A stretch of DNA of 28,723 bases, from assembly GCA_016758965.1 (NCBI GenBank), contig JAEPRB010000329.1, positions 7,947 to 36,669 of the forward strand, given 5' to 3'. The stretch's first letter is position 1, and the number at the start of each line of letters is the position of its first letter. Below the pieces are notes generated by a model, which worked only from the letters and a program-made list of their open reading frames with translations, was not told the origin of the DNA and made no database searches. The stretch comes from Circinella minor (Eukaryota > Mucoromycota > Mucoromycetes > Mucorales > Lichtheimiaceae). The translations under genes and the position numbers were made by a program. Shown here piece after piece: positions 8,775 to 19,836 of this stretch.

Positions 8775-10745
8775 GGTATAACTTTTTTCTATTACTTTCT
8801 CTTCCTCTCAATGTCACTCAACTATTACATAATATATATTCTTTAAGTTGCTTACTGCGCATTTTTTTCTTTTACTATTTTCAGGTTCCAGGTGACGCTC
8901 ACTCGGTATACGTAGAACGTGTTAAAAAATCGCGTTATAAACCAAACTGCTGTCACTGATAAATTTACCTCACAGGTATGCCCATATCTATATTTGTTTT
9001 TAATTTTTCTTGCATGCTTTTTGTATTTTTGACGCGTTTCATTTGATTATCTTTTTTTTACAAACTTTTTTTTTGTATATGTGTTCCTATTATAGCCAAT
9101 AAATTCTCCAACGTCATCATTCCCATCAAAATTATCATGATCAACAACAACTACCAATTCCTCGCGCCATTTATTATCACAATCTGAAATCAAGTATATC
9201 AATTCTGTATATGAAGGGGTAAACAACGAAAAGATGTGAACTTTATCTACTGGAACAAAAGTAGAAAAAGTAATGCAAAAGTATGCATCCGAAAATAAAT
9301 TAGAACAGTATGTATTATATTTAGTTTCATTTGTCGTCAGCGATTTTTTGATAATATACAATACTTATTTATTTACTATTGGGTTTTTAGGAGAGCACAT
9401 TCTCCCATAATCGATCCTTTGGGAGAACAAAAAGAAACAAGTGCTTTACGTAAACGCACCAACGTTCTTGCAGATGTCTTTAAAAATATAAGTCATTTAC
9501 AACAATTTGACAACTTGGTAATATAATAAAACACAATCAAAAAAAAAATAGATAATAATTTATATGATAATGAAAATAGATGACATAGGATGAGCTTTGG
9601 AAAAAAAGTAAATGAGCTAGTAGTTGGTATAAAGAAGGATCCGGAAGTATATTGGTTGAAAACTTCAATTATCAACGCATTGGAATTATACCATTGTGAT
9701 TTTTTCAAGAAAGGTGTTAAACCAGAGGCAGACATCCTTCATCGTGCGTGGAGAATAATTTATTTGTGTTTTGATAACGACTCACGAATCACTATTACTA
9801 GGTACATATTGAATCTTCCTTTAATTATTATTATCTGTATTATTGTTACATAATAAGCTTATAATAAAATCTGATTTATTTGGTGCAGCGATGAAAAAAC
9901 TAGTTATGGTTCAGCTTTACGCAAAAAGTGTATTCAAAACGACGAGAAAAATGAATCCCCTGGCGCTTTTTTGGAACAAGAACGGACCTTCTTTTTTATA
10001 CCCCCCTCACAATGAACGAATTTGGAACCACCGAAATTGTCTAAATTCGAGAACGGACAGGAATAAGGTAATCAATGAACTTGAATTAATATGCCCTAAA
10101 ACGATGAAGGACATGCTATTGCGAAATATTCGAATGTACCCCGGTATCCAGCGTGATATTATAGCTTGTGGATTTAACATTCCTGGTACATATGTTATTT
10201 TAAATGGTCGTTATGATGATGTGTATTAGCTTTTTTAAAACTGTCTAATAATATGTTGTAGTAGATAACCCAAGTGGATACGTATGTCGTTTATCAAGAG
10301 TTCCCGAAGAGCTTCAATATCCAAAAAAGTCTCATGATTTTATTGAATTCATCAAGCAAATAATTAAGAATAATTTATGGAACAAAAGTGCAAATGGAAC
10401 TGAATTATGGATTTAAGAAAACTACTTATGTTCTCCCTCTCCCCTCCCATCCCTACGCCAAGAAAAAAGAAGACACATCTCATCTAACTTGAACAATCAT
10501 TCTTCACTCTCTACCAAAAAGAGGATCTATTACAATTTATATGGATGTGAATATATCCTTTTACATTCCCAGAAATTGTTTTTCTTTTTACTACTCTTTA
10601 TATTTTTTATTTATCGTCATTCAAGTCAACAACGTATAATTTGTTTTACACTACATAAAGACTGATATACCAAACAAAAGTTGTAAAATGAGATGAATAA
10701 AAATTATGATAGTTGATTCCCGCCTATTATTACTTGAAGGCATGT
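8775..10745 (+). pseudogene. Third, broken copy of the 501-aa gene, 5' truncated
   Basis: Homology starts inside intron 2, so exons 1-2 are missing. Exon 3 is scrambled and stops. Exon 4 carries TGA at 9138-9140 and at 9236-9238, the latter replacing the Trp codon of the intact copy. Exon 5 (about 9392-9515) is open, but its middle differs from the intact gene. Exon 6 starts with TAG at 9586-9588 in place of Trp and is then almost perfect through FDNDSRITITR. Exon 7 has a frameshift after ESPGAF, near 9960-9980. Exon 8 (about 10258-10520) is frameshifted and shortened. Similarity to the intact copy continues into the 3' flank to about 10740. The gene is clearly dead but is closer to the intact copy than the second copy is. 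Confidence 0.85.
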
Positions 10746-11667
10746 CAATTGAAGATTATATCAGCTCTGATACTATTTTAAAGCGATTGTTCAAGAACAA
10801 GTTAGAAAAAAAAAACGTATATATATATATATATATATGTTCTGTTGTATAATGAAATATAGTATTGTTTGACTTAAAATGCTTGAAAACTGTACAAATA
10901 CGTAGTTTTACCAACACTGATTTTCTATCCAAACCCTCAACAATATTCACACAACAAATCTCGCTTCAGATTATGATTCACTACTGTGTACATAATAAAG
11001 ATACATTTTTAAAAGTTATGAAAGAAAAAAGTAATAGAACAACATGAAAATTACGTACGTATGGAACATTTACAAAAAAGTTGTTTAAATTTCTCTTATC
11101 TCATTTAATGGGTATGTAGCTCAAAATAATTCCAAGAAGCAATACTCTGGGTTTATTATCTATCCTCCTCCATTATCCGACTTTAATCACGTCCACTGAA
11201 AAATATACGTAGGAGCACGATATACAAATTAAAAAAAAAAGTCTTATATACGTAGCGAACCTGTTTTTTACTTGCATGCATTATTTATAACAATAAAAAA
11301 TGTTGAAACAAGTTCAAAACTATCAACTTTTTTTTTCTTACAAGTTTATTTCTTATATAAATATGAGGTGGCACTCACATGGGACCAAAACAAGGGGACA
11401 GGATCATCCAACCCAAAAATTTTGCCTATGCATGTAATAATGCCAAGTTTCCTAACAACATAATTACATTTTCCCATCACCAAAAGTTATTATAATAACT
11501 AAACAACATTTGTTTTAACATTTGATATTTACCCAGGCCAAAAAAACTGAAGGGCTCGATTTGGGGGGAAAACCTGTGGCACCATTTTGTTTTTTTTATA
11601 ACCACTCATATTTTTTTTTTTTTATCGCCAACTTTTTTTCTCCTCTCTCACTCCATTACATTAAACC
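10746..11667. other. Intergenic region before the PCYOX-like gene
   Basis: It holds an (AT)n run at 10818-10839 and four or five TACGTA palindromes between 10900 and 11255. CT-rich leader sequence near 11580-11660 (TTTTTTTTTTTTATCGCC, then CTCCTCTCTCACTCC) precedes the ATG at 11668. No gene is recognised. The short frames here are AT-rich and unconvincing. Confidence 0.45.
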
Positions 11668-13936
11668 ATGCATTGGCTATCGTCCGTTATTGTCATTGCA
11701 TTCATTACTCCATTAATTTTATGTAGTGCTGGTCAAGTGCAACAAACTGTATTACAAGCACCACCTCGTGAAAAACGAGTCGCCATTATAGGTATATAAA
11801 AATAATGAATCGTCCACCTTTTTCTTTTTTTCTTTTTGAACAATAGGACAGTAAAATTTGAGTGGGTACAACCTATATCTCTAACATATATATATATCTA
11901 ATCAAATACTATTTATATAGGTGGTGGTGCTGCTGGTACTTCAGCTGCTTATTGGTTAAATAATGCATTTCCCAAGGATAATAAAAATCATAACATCCAA
12001 GTATCTACCACAATTTATGAACAAAATAATTATTTAGGAGGTCGAAGTACTGTCGTTCCCATCAAAGATGATCCTTCATTAGGATTAATTGAATTAGGTG
12101 CTTCTATTTATATTGAAAATAATTATAATATGATGAATGCAACAAAAAAATTCAATCTTGAACGTAAAAGAATGGTGGATGATGATAATATAAAAAAGAA
12201 GGAAAATAATAAGAATAAGAAAGGTCTTGGTATTTGGGATGGAAAAGATTTTCTTTTTGAAGAAACTGGAAATGATTATTGGGATACAGCTAAAATTTTA
12301 TGGCGTTATGGATATTCAGCTATCAAGGTAACAAAAAAATAAACAAATCTTTTTTTTTATGTTAAAATATAATGAACAAGAAAGGAAGAAATATTTGATT
12401 GGATTTACGTAAGGTTTTTTATTTATTCATTTGAATGATGAAAATACTTTGGTGTATATATATATAATGTGTATAGTTTAAAAATCATTTAAAAGCTATC
12501 ATTGATCGTTTCAGTGAAGGTGTTTATAATTATAATGACTTTGATCCTGCATTTCGTAATATGGGTGAAGCATTATCTTCATTTGGACTTGAAGGTTTAG
12601 TTAATAAAACAGCAGCAGACTATCTTGAAAAACTTCATGGTTTTTCAAAGAAATTTGTACGAGAAATCATTCAAACAGCATCAAGAGCCAATTATGGACA
12701 AGATGTAGATTCTTTACATGCATTTGGAGCTTTGGTAAATATATAGATCTTCCTCCCCTCCCCCGCAAAAAAAGAGAGGTGTATATATCATCATCCTTAT
12801 AATTCTGATTGTTGTGATTGTTTTTTTTTTTTTTTAGGTTTCCATGGCAGCCTCTGGTTCTTGGTCAACAAAAGGTGGTAATTGTCAAATTTTTGAAGAA
12901 TTTGCAAAAAGATCTGGTGCATCTATCAAGTTAGAAACATCCGTATTAGAAATTCAAAATATTACTGTATTGGATGAGAGTGGTCGATTAGTAAACCGTT
13001 ATCTGGTTCTTACAGAAGATAGTATGGAACTTTATGATGCGGTTCTTGTAGCAGCTCCTTTGGTAATCATTCAATTATTTATTTTTACGTACGTAATGCG
13101 TATATTTTTTAACCTATATGCTTATCCTCTATTTTTTTTTTTTTTTTTTTTAGCATTCTCTTGATGTTGAATTACCATTTACAACTGTATTACCTGCACA
13201 ACGAGAATATCATACTGTTCACGTCACCATGATTGCTGGCATACCTGATCCAAGTTATTTTAATCGTACAGAAGATACAGTACCAACAATGATTGTTACA
13301 ACGGGTGCACCTTTAAGTAAAGCCTCCCTTTTTTTTTTTTTTTTTTTTTTAATTTTTTTTCAAGTGAATTGATTTATTATTATTATTATTTTTTTTTCGT
13401 CGATTGATTTATGATATATAGCTGAAAACTTTCATGGATCAGAACAACCATTTACTACATTTGCAATTCACAAACATTTAAATGATACGGGTGAAAGTAT
13501 AGTTAAAATGTTTTCATCTAAACCAATGTCAGATAAATTATTGGATCAACTTTTTCATAATCGTAGTTGGACTTTACGAAAAAAATGGCAAGCTTTTCCT
13601 AAATTATATCCTGTTGTATCATCTGAAAAGGAAGAAGGTTGGCCAAGTATGATATTAGATGGATTTAATAAAGAAGAAGAAGAAAATGGAATTCTTTATA
13701 TAAATGCATTTGAAAGTTGTATTTCGGTATGTATAACATGAATAATGTTCTTTTCTTTTTTTTTTTTGCCCTCTCAATTGATATTTATGGGGTATAATTT
13801 TATTTACAATACGTATATTACGTAGACCATGGAAACCGAGCTTGTTGCTAGTAAAAATGCTGTACGATTTTTACGTGAACAATGGTGTGAAGATACCTAC
13901 TGTGTCCCATTTTATGATGGATGGGGTAAAGAATAA
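11668..13936 (+). CDS. PCYOX1: Prenylcysteine oxidase-like FAD enzyme, 530 aa
   Basis: The exons are 11668-11791, 11921-12327, 12477-12734, 12838-13062, 13154-13316, 13422-13726 and 13826-13936, totalling 1593 nt. Residues 1-20 form a signal peptide (MHWLSSVIVIAFITPLILCS), so the protein enters the secretory or vacuolar route. The FAD-binding Rossmann motif is VAIIGGGAAGTSAAYW at 38-53. The acidic adenosine-contact residue is in IYEQNNYLGGRS at about 73-84. Later hallmarks are MAASGSWSTKGGN, VLVAAPLHSLDV and REYHTVHVTMIAGIPDPSYF, and the C-terminal half fits the prenylcysteine lyase domain. The family oxidises the thioether of farnesyl- or geranylgeranyl-cysteine left from degraded prenylated proteins, giving cysteine, an aldehyde and hydrogen peroxide. 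Length matches the family (about 500). The first ATG gives the signal peptide and is preferred. A linker at about 126-145 is Lys/Asn-rich. Confidence 0.9.
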
Positions 13937-14559
13937 AAAGGAAAGATATTATTTGTTGTTTTCAATGTATTCCGACAACACATTTACCATAACTACCATT
14001 CTCTGTACTTTGTAAAAGGAAATTATATGCTACATACATACTGTACTATTGTATATAATATAAATATTGCTGCTTTTCACTTTGTCATTAAAAATTACGT
14101 ACGATGACATTATTAAACATTATATATAATAGTAAACAATAAAAAAAAAAGCAAAAGAGACAGTAGTATAGGCCAATATTAACAACTTTAATAGGTAGTA
14201 GAATAAAGTTTTCAACTGACGCAATTTTGATTATTGAAAACATTCTTTACATTCAATCAGTAATAGATAATAAATGATTTACGTATACTCATTTTTATAC
14301 TTTAGCTTATATAATAGTAGTGGTAAAAAATAAAAATAAATGATAGACATTCTTTATATTCAAATCCAAATGCCCATACTACAAAAAATATATCCAAGTA
14401 ACAAAAAATAAATATAATTTATTTTTTGCATAAAAAAAAAAAAAATTGTGGTCAGTAAAAAAAATCTAGAGAAAAAAATTTTTTTTTTCTCAGGTTTACA
14501 AAACTAAAAAAAATTTCTACCTGGTTTTTTTTTTTTATAATTAATACACTTTACACTAT
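13937..14559. other. Intergenic: 3' end of PCYOX-like gene and leader of tRNase Z
   Basis: Several AATAAA-like words and poly-A/T runs follow the PCYOX-like stop. A T-rich stretch (14478-14537) precedes the tRNase Z ATG. No other gene is seen. Confidence 0.4.
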
Positions 14560-17500
14560 ATGCCACCTGTGGCGTTATTCTATTCCACAACAACAAATAC
14601 TACAACTTTTCGTTTAAAGTCATTGTGTCACTCTCATTTTCGTCCTCATTCTTTTCAACATATTATTCGACGTACTATGAAAGCTTATATTCAATTTATT
14701 GGACAAAGTTCACCTGAAGGACCTCCTTCTATTATTGTTCATTATGATTCTCAACGTTATATGTTTAATTGTCGTGAAGGAACACAACGTTTATGTGTGG
14801 AAGAACGTGTTCGTTTATCAAAACTTCGTGATATTTATTTAACTCGGGTCGCATGGGATAATATAGGTGGTATGCCTGGCATGTTATTGACATTGGCTGA
14901 TGCAGGTGTCAAAGATTTAACCATTCATGGACCTAAAAACTTGACTCATTTTTTAGTGGGTACTCGTCATTTTATTTATCGGTAAGAAAGAAAGAAAAAA
15001 AGGGTTTCTTTTTTTAATTCGTTAATGGAAGAGTGGGTAAGGGAGGAGGGGGGGAGGAGGAGGAAGTTGTTATGTTTTTTTTTTTTTTAAAAAAAAAGGA
15101 TATTAACACCTCTTTTAACCACTGACGGGACGAAATAGAACTTCGTTGGCATTGGATACAAACGAATTTAATAATGACAATAACAACAATAACAATAATA
15201 ATAATGCAACAGTAGAAAATAGAGGACCATTAAAAGTAACACCTATTCATATATTACCAGATCATTATAGTCCATCTGGAACAAAACGACGTCATAATGA
15301 TGAAAATGCAGTACAAGATCAAGAATATCGAAAATCAGTTTTAAGACAAATGTTTCCTGTTGGAAATAAATCATCTTCTGTACCCGCTCATACCATTGAA
15401 GCACCTTGTACACCCCGTGGAGAAAGTAAAAAAAAGAAAAAAACATCAAATGAAAAAAATCCAGATGAAATTGCTATTGATATGGAAGAAGATTTATTGG
15501 ATAACAAAAAGAACAACAACAATAATAATAATAATAATAACAGTAATGATGGAACAAAAGTATATAAGAGTGGACATCCATTAGGAATAGATAATGGAAA
15601 ACAACCACAACGACCTATGGATTATTTACGTAATCCATTACCACGTACACGACCTTATCCAGTAGCTACATCCTATATTTGTCGAGGTCCTACATTACCT
15701 GGAAAATTTAATCCAAAAGCTGCAAAAGAATTAGGACTTGCACCTGGTCCTAATTATGGTAAATGTCACATATATATAAATATTAATATATTGTTTGTAC
15801 TAACATAAAAAAAATAATTTAATAGGTCGATTACAACGAGGTCAAACTATAACATTAGACGATGGACGAACGATTGAACCTAATCAAGTCGTAGGACCTT
15901 CATCACCTGGTCATGTAAGTCGAATTATACATATATATATATATATGAAACGAACAGAAAATGAAAACAATTTGACTAAAACGTAAATAAATTTTCAAAA
16001 TGATTAGTTATTTATGATTATAGATTGTCCAGATCAAAGCTATTTAAATAATTTAATTCATTCCAATGCATTTAAACAATATCAACAAACAAAAGAAAAA
16101 AAAGATCAACCATGTAGTGTAATTCATTTAATTGGTCAAGATGTTCTTGAAGATAAACGATATCGTGAATGGATGAATTTATTTAGTCCAAATACTGAGG
16201 TAAAAAAATAAAAGAATAACATGTTGAAATTGAGTATTTAATTGATTTCTATATATATTTATATAGCATATTATAAGTACACCTGATATTTGTGCACAAA
16301 CTGTTTTATATAAAGCACATGCTTATGGACAAGTCAAATTATCTAAATTGGATAATCAAATCTTTCCAGTACCTCATTATAGTAACATAGCAACTCGCAA
16401 GTTGAATGATTGTAAGGATTATTTATTTATTTATTTATTTGTTGACAATAACAACAACAATAACAATACGAATACTAATACTAATATATGGATCCCAAAA
16501 AATAAAATAAAAAGATAAGGATTTACCTAAAAAATGTATTCCTTTATCCAATATGTTAAAATATAATTTAGAACCTAAACCTGGTGTTGTTAAAGAAGAA
16601 CATCATGAATTTGATCATGATGAAGCATGTAAACAAATTAATCGAAATCAAGAATTTATGGAATCAGTTCAAAAAGCAAAAAAAAATGCTTCTACTGTTC
16701 AATTAGAAGAATCGTTTCCAGGTGATAATGTTGAAATTATTACTCTCGGAACGGGTAGTTCTATTCCGTCAAAATATAGAAATGGTAATACCCCAACAAA
16801 ATTATTTTTATTTAGTTCTGGACTCTCTCCCCCCCCCCCTCTTTCCTGTGGTCGTAGTTTTTCAAAACCCTAATTTTAATTATTATTTTTATTATAGTGA
16901 GTGCTACCTTGGTAAAAACACCTGAAAATGGATCTATTATGTTAGATGCAGGTGAAGGTACTTTAGGACAAATGATGAGACGATTTGGTCATGAATTAGA
17001 TAAAGAATTACGACAATTACAATGTATTTTTGTATCGCATCTTCATGCAGATCATCATTTAGGTGTGATACAATTATTAACAAAATGGGCCAAGGTAAAA
17101 AAAAAAAGAGGGTGGGGGGGAGAGAGAAAGGTTGGATAGCAAAAAAAAAGGGGGGGGGGAAGAAACTATATAAAAATGAATGATAAAATTACTAATGACT
17201 ATATATATATATATATATATATATTTAAAAGTTAAATAACAATGATAACAAGAAACTTTATGTGGTTGCACCTTTTATTTTTAATACTTGGTTACATGAA
17301 TATAGTGGTGTAGAACCATTTCAATTTGGTGATAAAATAGTAATGGTTAGAAATGAAAGTATTCTTACCAATCGTTATCCAATGAAAACAGAACTTGAAC
17401 AGTATGTATATAGCTTCATTTTTTTTTTTTTTAAAAATCTTCAAAAAAAAACTAAATTGACTTGGACTGACAAAAATTATAAATAGTTTTGAAGGATTAA

Positions 17501-17621
17501 AGAAAGCAATAGGTATTAATAAAATGAATGCTGTCAATGTTATTCATTGTCGATATGCTTATGGTTTAACAATGGATCATCAAACAGGTTGGAAACTAGT
17601 GTATGTATTTCTTTTTTTTTT

Positions 17622-17657
<36 letters not shown>

Positions 17658-18159
17658 CATATGTTATGCATATATACTTATATAAACTTTTATTTAAAGA
17701 TATTCGGGTGATACACGTCCATGCGATAATTTAGTAGAAGCGGGTAAAAACGCGACATTATTAATTCATGAAGCAACATTAGAAGATAGTATGAAAGCTG
17801 AAGCTATTGCAAAAAGACATTCTACTACTGAAGAAGCTGTTGAAATAGGTCAAAGGTAATATATATATATATATATATATTTGAAACTATTTTTTTAAAA
17901 AAAAAATAACTTACTTTATATTTTATTTATATATATTTTTTCTAGTATGAATGCAAAATATACATTATTAAATCATTTTAGTCAAAGGTATCCAAAAGTA
18001 CCTTCATTATCAAAAGAACAAAGTAATGTTTGTTTTAGTTTTGATTTAATGACGATACCTATTAAACGTATTCCTGTTTTACCCAAATTTACGGAAACTA
18101 TAAGTTTATTATTTAAAGAAGAAAAAGAAGAAGAAGAAAATCAACAAATAGATTCATAA
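14560..18159 (+). CDS. TRZ1: Long-form tRNase Z (tRNA 3' processing endonuclease), 862 aa
   Basis: There are eleven exons: 14560-14981, 15139-15758, 15826-15914, 16008-16199, 16267-16411, 16515-16784, 16898-17094, 17232-17401, 17487-17600, 17700-17855 and 17946-18159, totalling 2589 nt. This is the ELAC2/Trz1 type with two metallo-beta-lactamase halves. The N-terminal half ([12 protein letters not shown] onward) includes [12 protein letters not shown]. The catalytic C-terminal half has [16 protein letters not shown] (566-581), the zinc motif [10 protein letters not shown] (626-635), SGDTRP (742-747), HEATLED (763-769) and HFSQRY (802-807). It cleaves pre-tRNAs just after the discriminator base so that CCA can be added. 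Residues 1-39 are basic and Ser/Thr-rich, like a mitochondrial presequence, and Met40 starts a conserved core, so dual localisation is likely. Asn runs at 15170-15205 and 15510-15545 lie in the linker insertion. Branch site TACTAAC occurs in intron 2. Confidence 0.95.
17199..17225. repeat. (AT)n microsatellite in a tRNase Z intron
   Basis: An uninterrupted AT dinucleotide run lies in the intron after exon 7, shortly before its acceptor at 17231. Confidence 0.9.
17622..17658. repeat. Compound (CA)n(TA)n microsatellite in a tRNase Z intron
   Basis: A CA run at about 17622-17642 passes into a TA run to about 17658, within the intron after exon 9. Confidence 0.9.
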
Positions 18160-18458
18160 TAAAAATCGTTTTTTTTTTTTTACTTTTGGTATATCAGATG
18201 ATCATGCCCCCCCCTAAAACTTAAACCCTGTACACACACACATATATTATATATACATATTTTGAAACACTCTTTTTGTTCTCCTTATTACAGCAAAGGA
18301 GTGGGACCTCCATAAAAAGAAAAGCGTTCTTTTTTTGTGATTGTCCTTTCTTAGTTGGTGAATCCTTTTTTTTTTTTCTTTCTTTCTCTTTCCTTTTCTC
18401 TTTTTTTTTATATATACATTTATTTTCTTTTCTTTTAACAAAAAATATATAAAAGAGT
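18160..18458. other. Short intergenic region, tRNase Z to reticulon
   Basis: It holds T-runs, a C8 run near 18207-18214, and a CT-rich leader (about 18365-18436) upstream of the reticulon ATG. No gene is seen on either strand. The - strand Lys-rich frame is the complement of the CT tract. Confidence 0.4.
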
Positions 18459-19564
18459 ATGACTGATATCGCGAAACAAGTCGCTACTGATACTGTTAAT
18501 AATACATTAGCAGATAAACCAACTGCTCCTACTGCTGCCCCCAATACCGAAACAACACGTAAGTATATATATAAAAAGTGGTTTTTATTTCAATAACATA
18601 TGAAAAACACCACATACAAGAAAGAGATAAGAAAAAAAAAACTCACACCACTTTTTTACTCTCACCCCCCCTGGCCTGGTTTCTTGTAAACAAAAAGAAA
18701 AAAATACTAGTTCTACTACTACTACTACTACTATGAAAGAACCTCAAGTGGTGCCTCAAGTTTTACCTCCTTTACCCCATGTTACTGCTACCAATCTACA
18801 TAAATTTGATGATGGTAAAGTTGATAAAGAATTAAAGACGTGTTTTTTTTAAAAAAAAAAAAAATATGAAAGTTAACTCTCCTTTAAAATATATATATAT
18901 ATATATAGACCCAACACTTTATATTAAAGGATGGATCCTTTCATTATTATATTGGGAAAAACCTATTCGTAGTGGTGGATTTTTCGTCACTATGATGAGT
19001 GTTTTAATTTTAACACAATATTATTCTTTATTACAAATTTCTGCTGCTGCATTTACTATTTTAACGGGTCTTAACTGGGTTTATGTCAATACACATAAAC
19101 AAGGTCAAAGGGTATTTGGTGGTAAACCTGTGGATACATTAACCAATCCACATCAATCACGTTTAACTTCTAAAGATTCTTATATTCCTAAACAAAAAGT
19201 CCTTCGTACAGGTGAATTAACTGTGGATGTCGTTGAAGCTGTTGTACAAGAATTAACAAAATTAATCTTGATTCAAGATTCTTTCCGTTCAGCATGGGCT
19301 GTGGGTATTTCTTATTTGATTTGGACATTGGCGACTTATATTTCAACTAAATATATGGTTGGATTGTTTATTATTGGAAGTTTTTCATTACCTAAATTGT
19401 ATCAACAAAATCAACAAGTCATTGATAAACAAGTAGCTCATTATACAAAACATGGTCAAGAATTATTCAAACACTATTCAGCTCAAGCTTCTGTTAAAGC
19501 AAAAGAAGTTTATGGTCAAGTAATGACTTCAATAACAAAAAAATCTACAAAAAAAGCTGATTAA
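18459..19564 (+). CDS. RTN1: Reticulon-like ER membrane-shaping protein, 290 aa
   Basis: The exons are 18459-18558, 18698-18814 and 18909-19564, totalling 873 nt. The first intron acceptor (AAAAAG at 18697) is chosen because it alone keeps the frame into the poly-Thr stretch; the second intron ends directly after an (AT)n run. The first 70 residues are polar and disordered (Thr/Pro-rich). The reticulon-homology domain starts around DPTLYIKGWILSLLYWEKP (73-91). Two long hydrophobic hairpins lie at about 95-131 and 198-235, separated by a polar loop containing GELTVDVVEAVVQELTK. The tail is amphipathic and basic (HYSAQASVKAKEVYGQ to STKKAD). Reticulons wedge into the cytosolic leaflet to curve ER tubules. 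A frame beginning at 18866 would yield a 232-residue product without the correct N-terminus. It reads through the intron and is less likely. Confidence 0.85.
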
Positions 19565-19836
19565 ATTAGTTATTATTGGTTTGTTGTGTATGTTTATCTT
19601 GGGGGCATGATTTTATCTATTTTGTCTCGGGATTTATTCTATTTTCTAAAACACACACTCATTTTTCTTTTTTTTTTCAACCCTCTAAAAATAAATAAAT
19701 ATATTTTGCTTTCTTTCATTCTGTGTTTTTTTTTTATAACCCTTTTTTTTTTATATATATCTTTTCATCCCACTCAATTGAAACCAGAAAGAAATAAATA
19801 AATATATTATTATTATTATTATTACGTACTATTATT

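Noticed and set aside
7215..10745. Copies 2 and 3 as processed (retro)pseudogenes
   Set aside because: Both retain intron sequence matching the intact gene and have no poly-A tail at the end of homology.
15243..15449. - strand frame inside tRNase Z
   Set aside because: It is antisense to a well-supported coding exon and has no family resemblance.
18446..18455. TATA box TATATAAAAG before the reticulon gene
   Set aside because: It ends only four bases before the ATG, too close to direct transcription of a leader containing that ATG.
18221..18544. 107-codon - strand frame opposite the reticulon start
   Set aside because: It is the complement of the first reticulon exon plus a CT-rich leader, and its Lys-rich part comes from low complexity.
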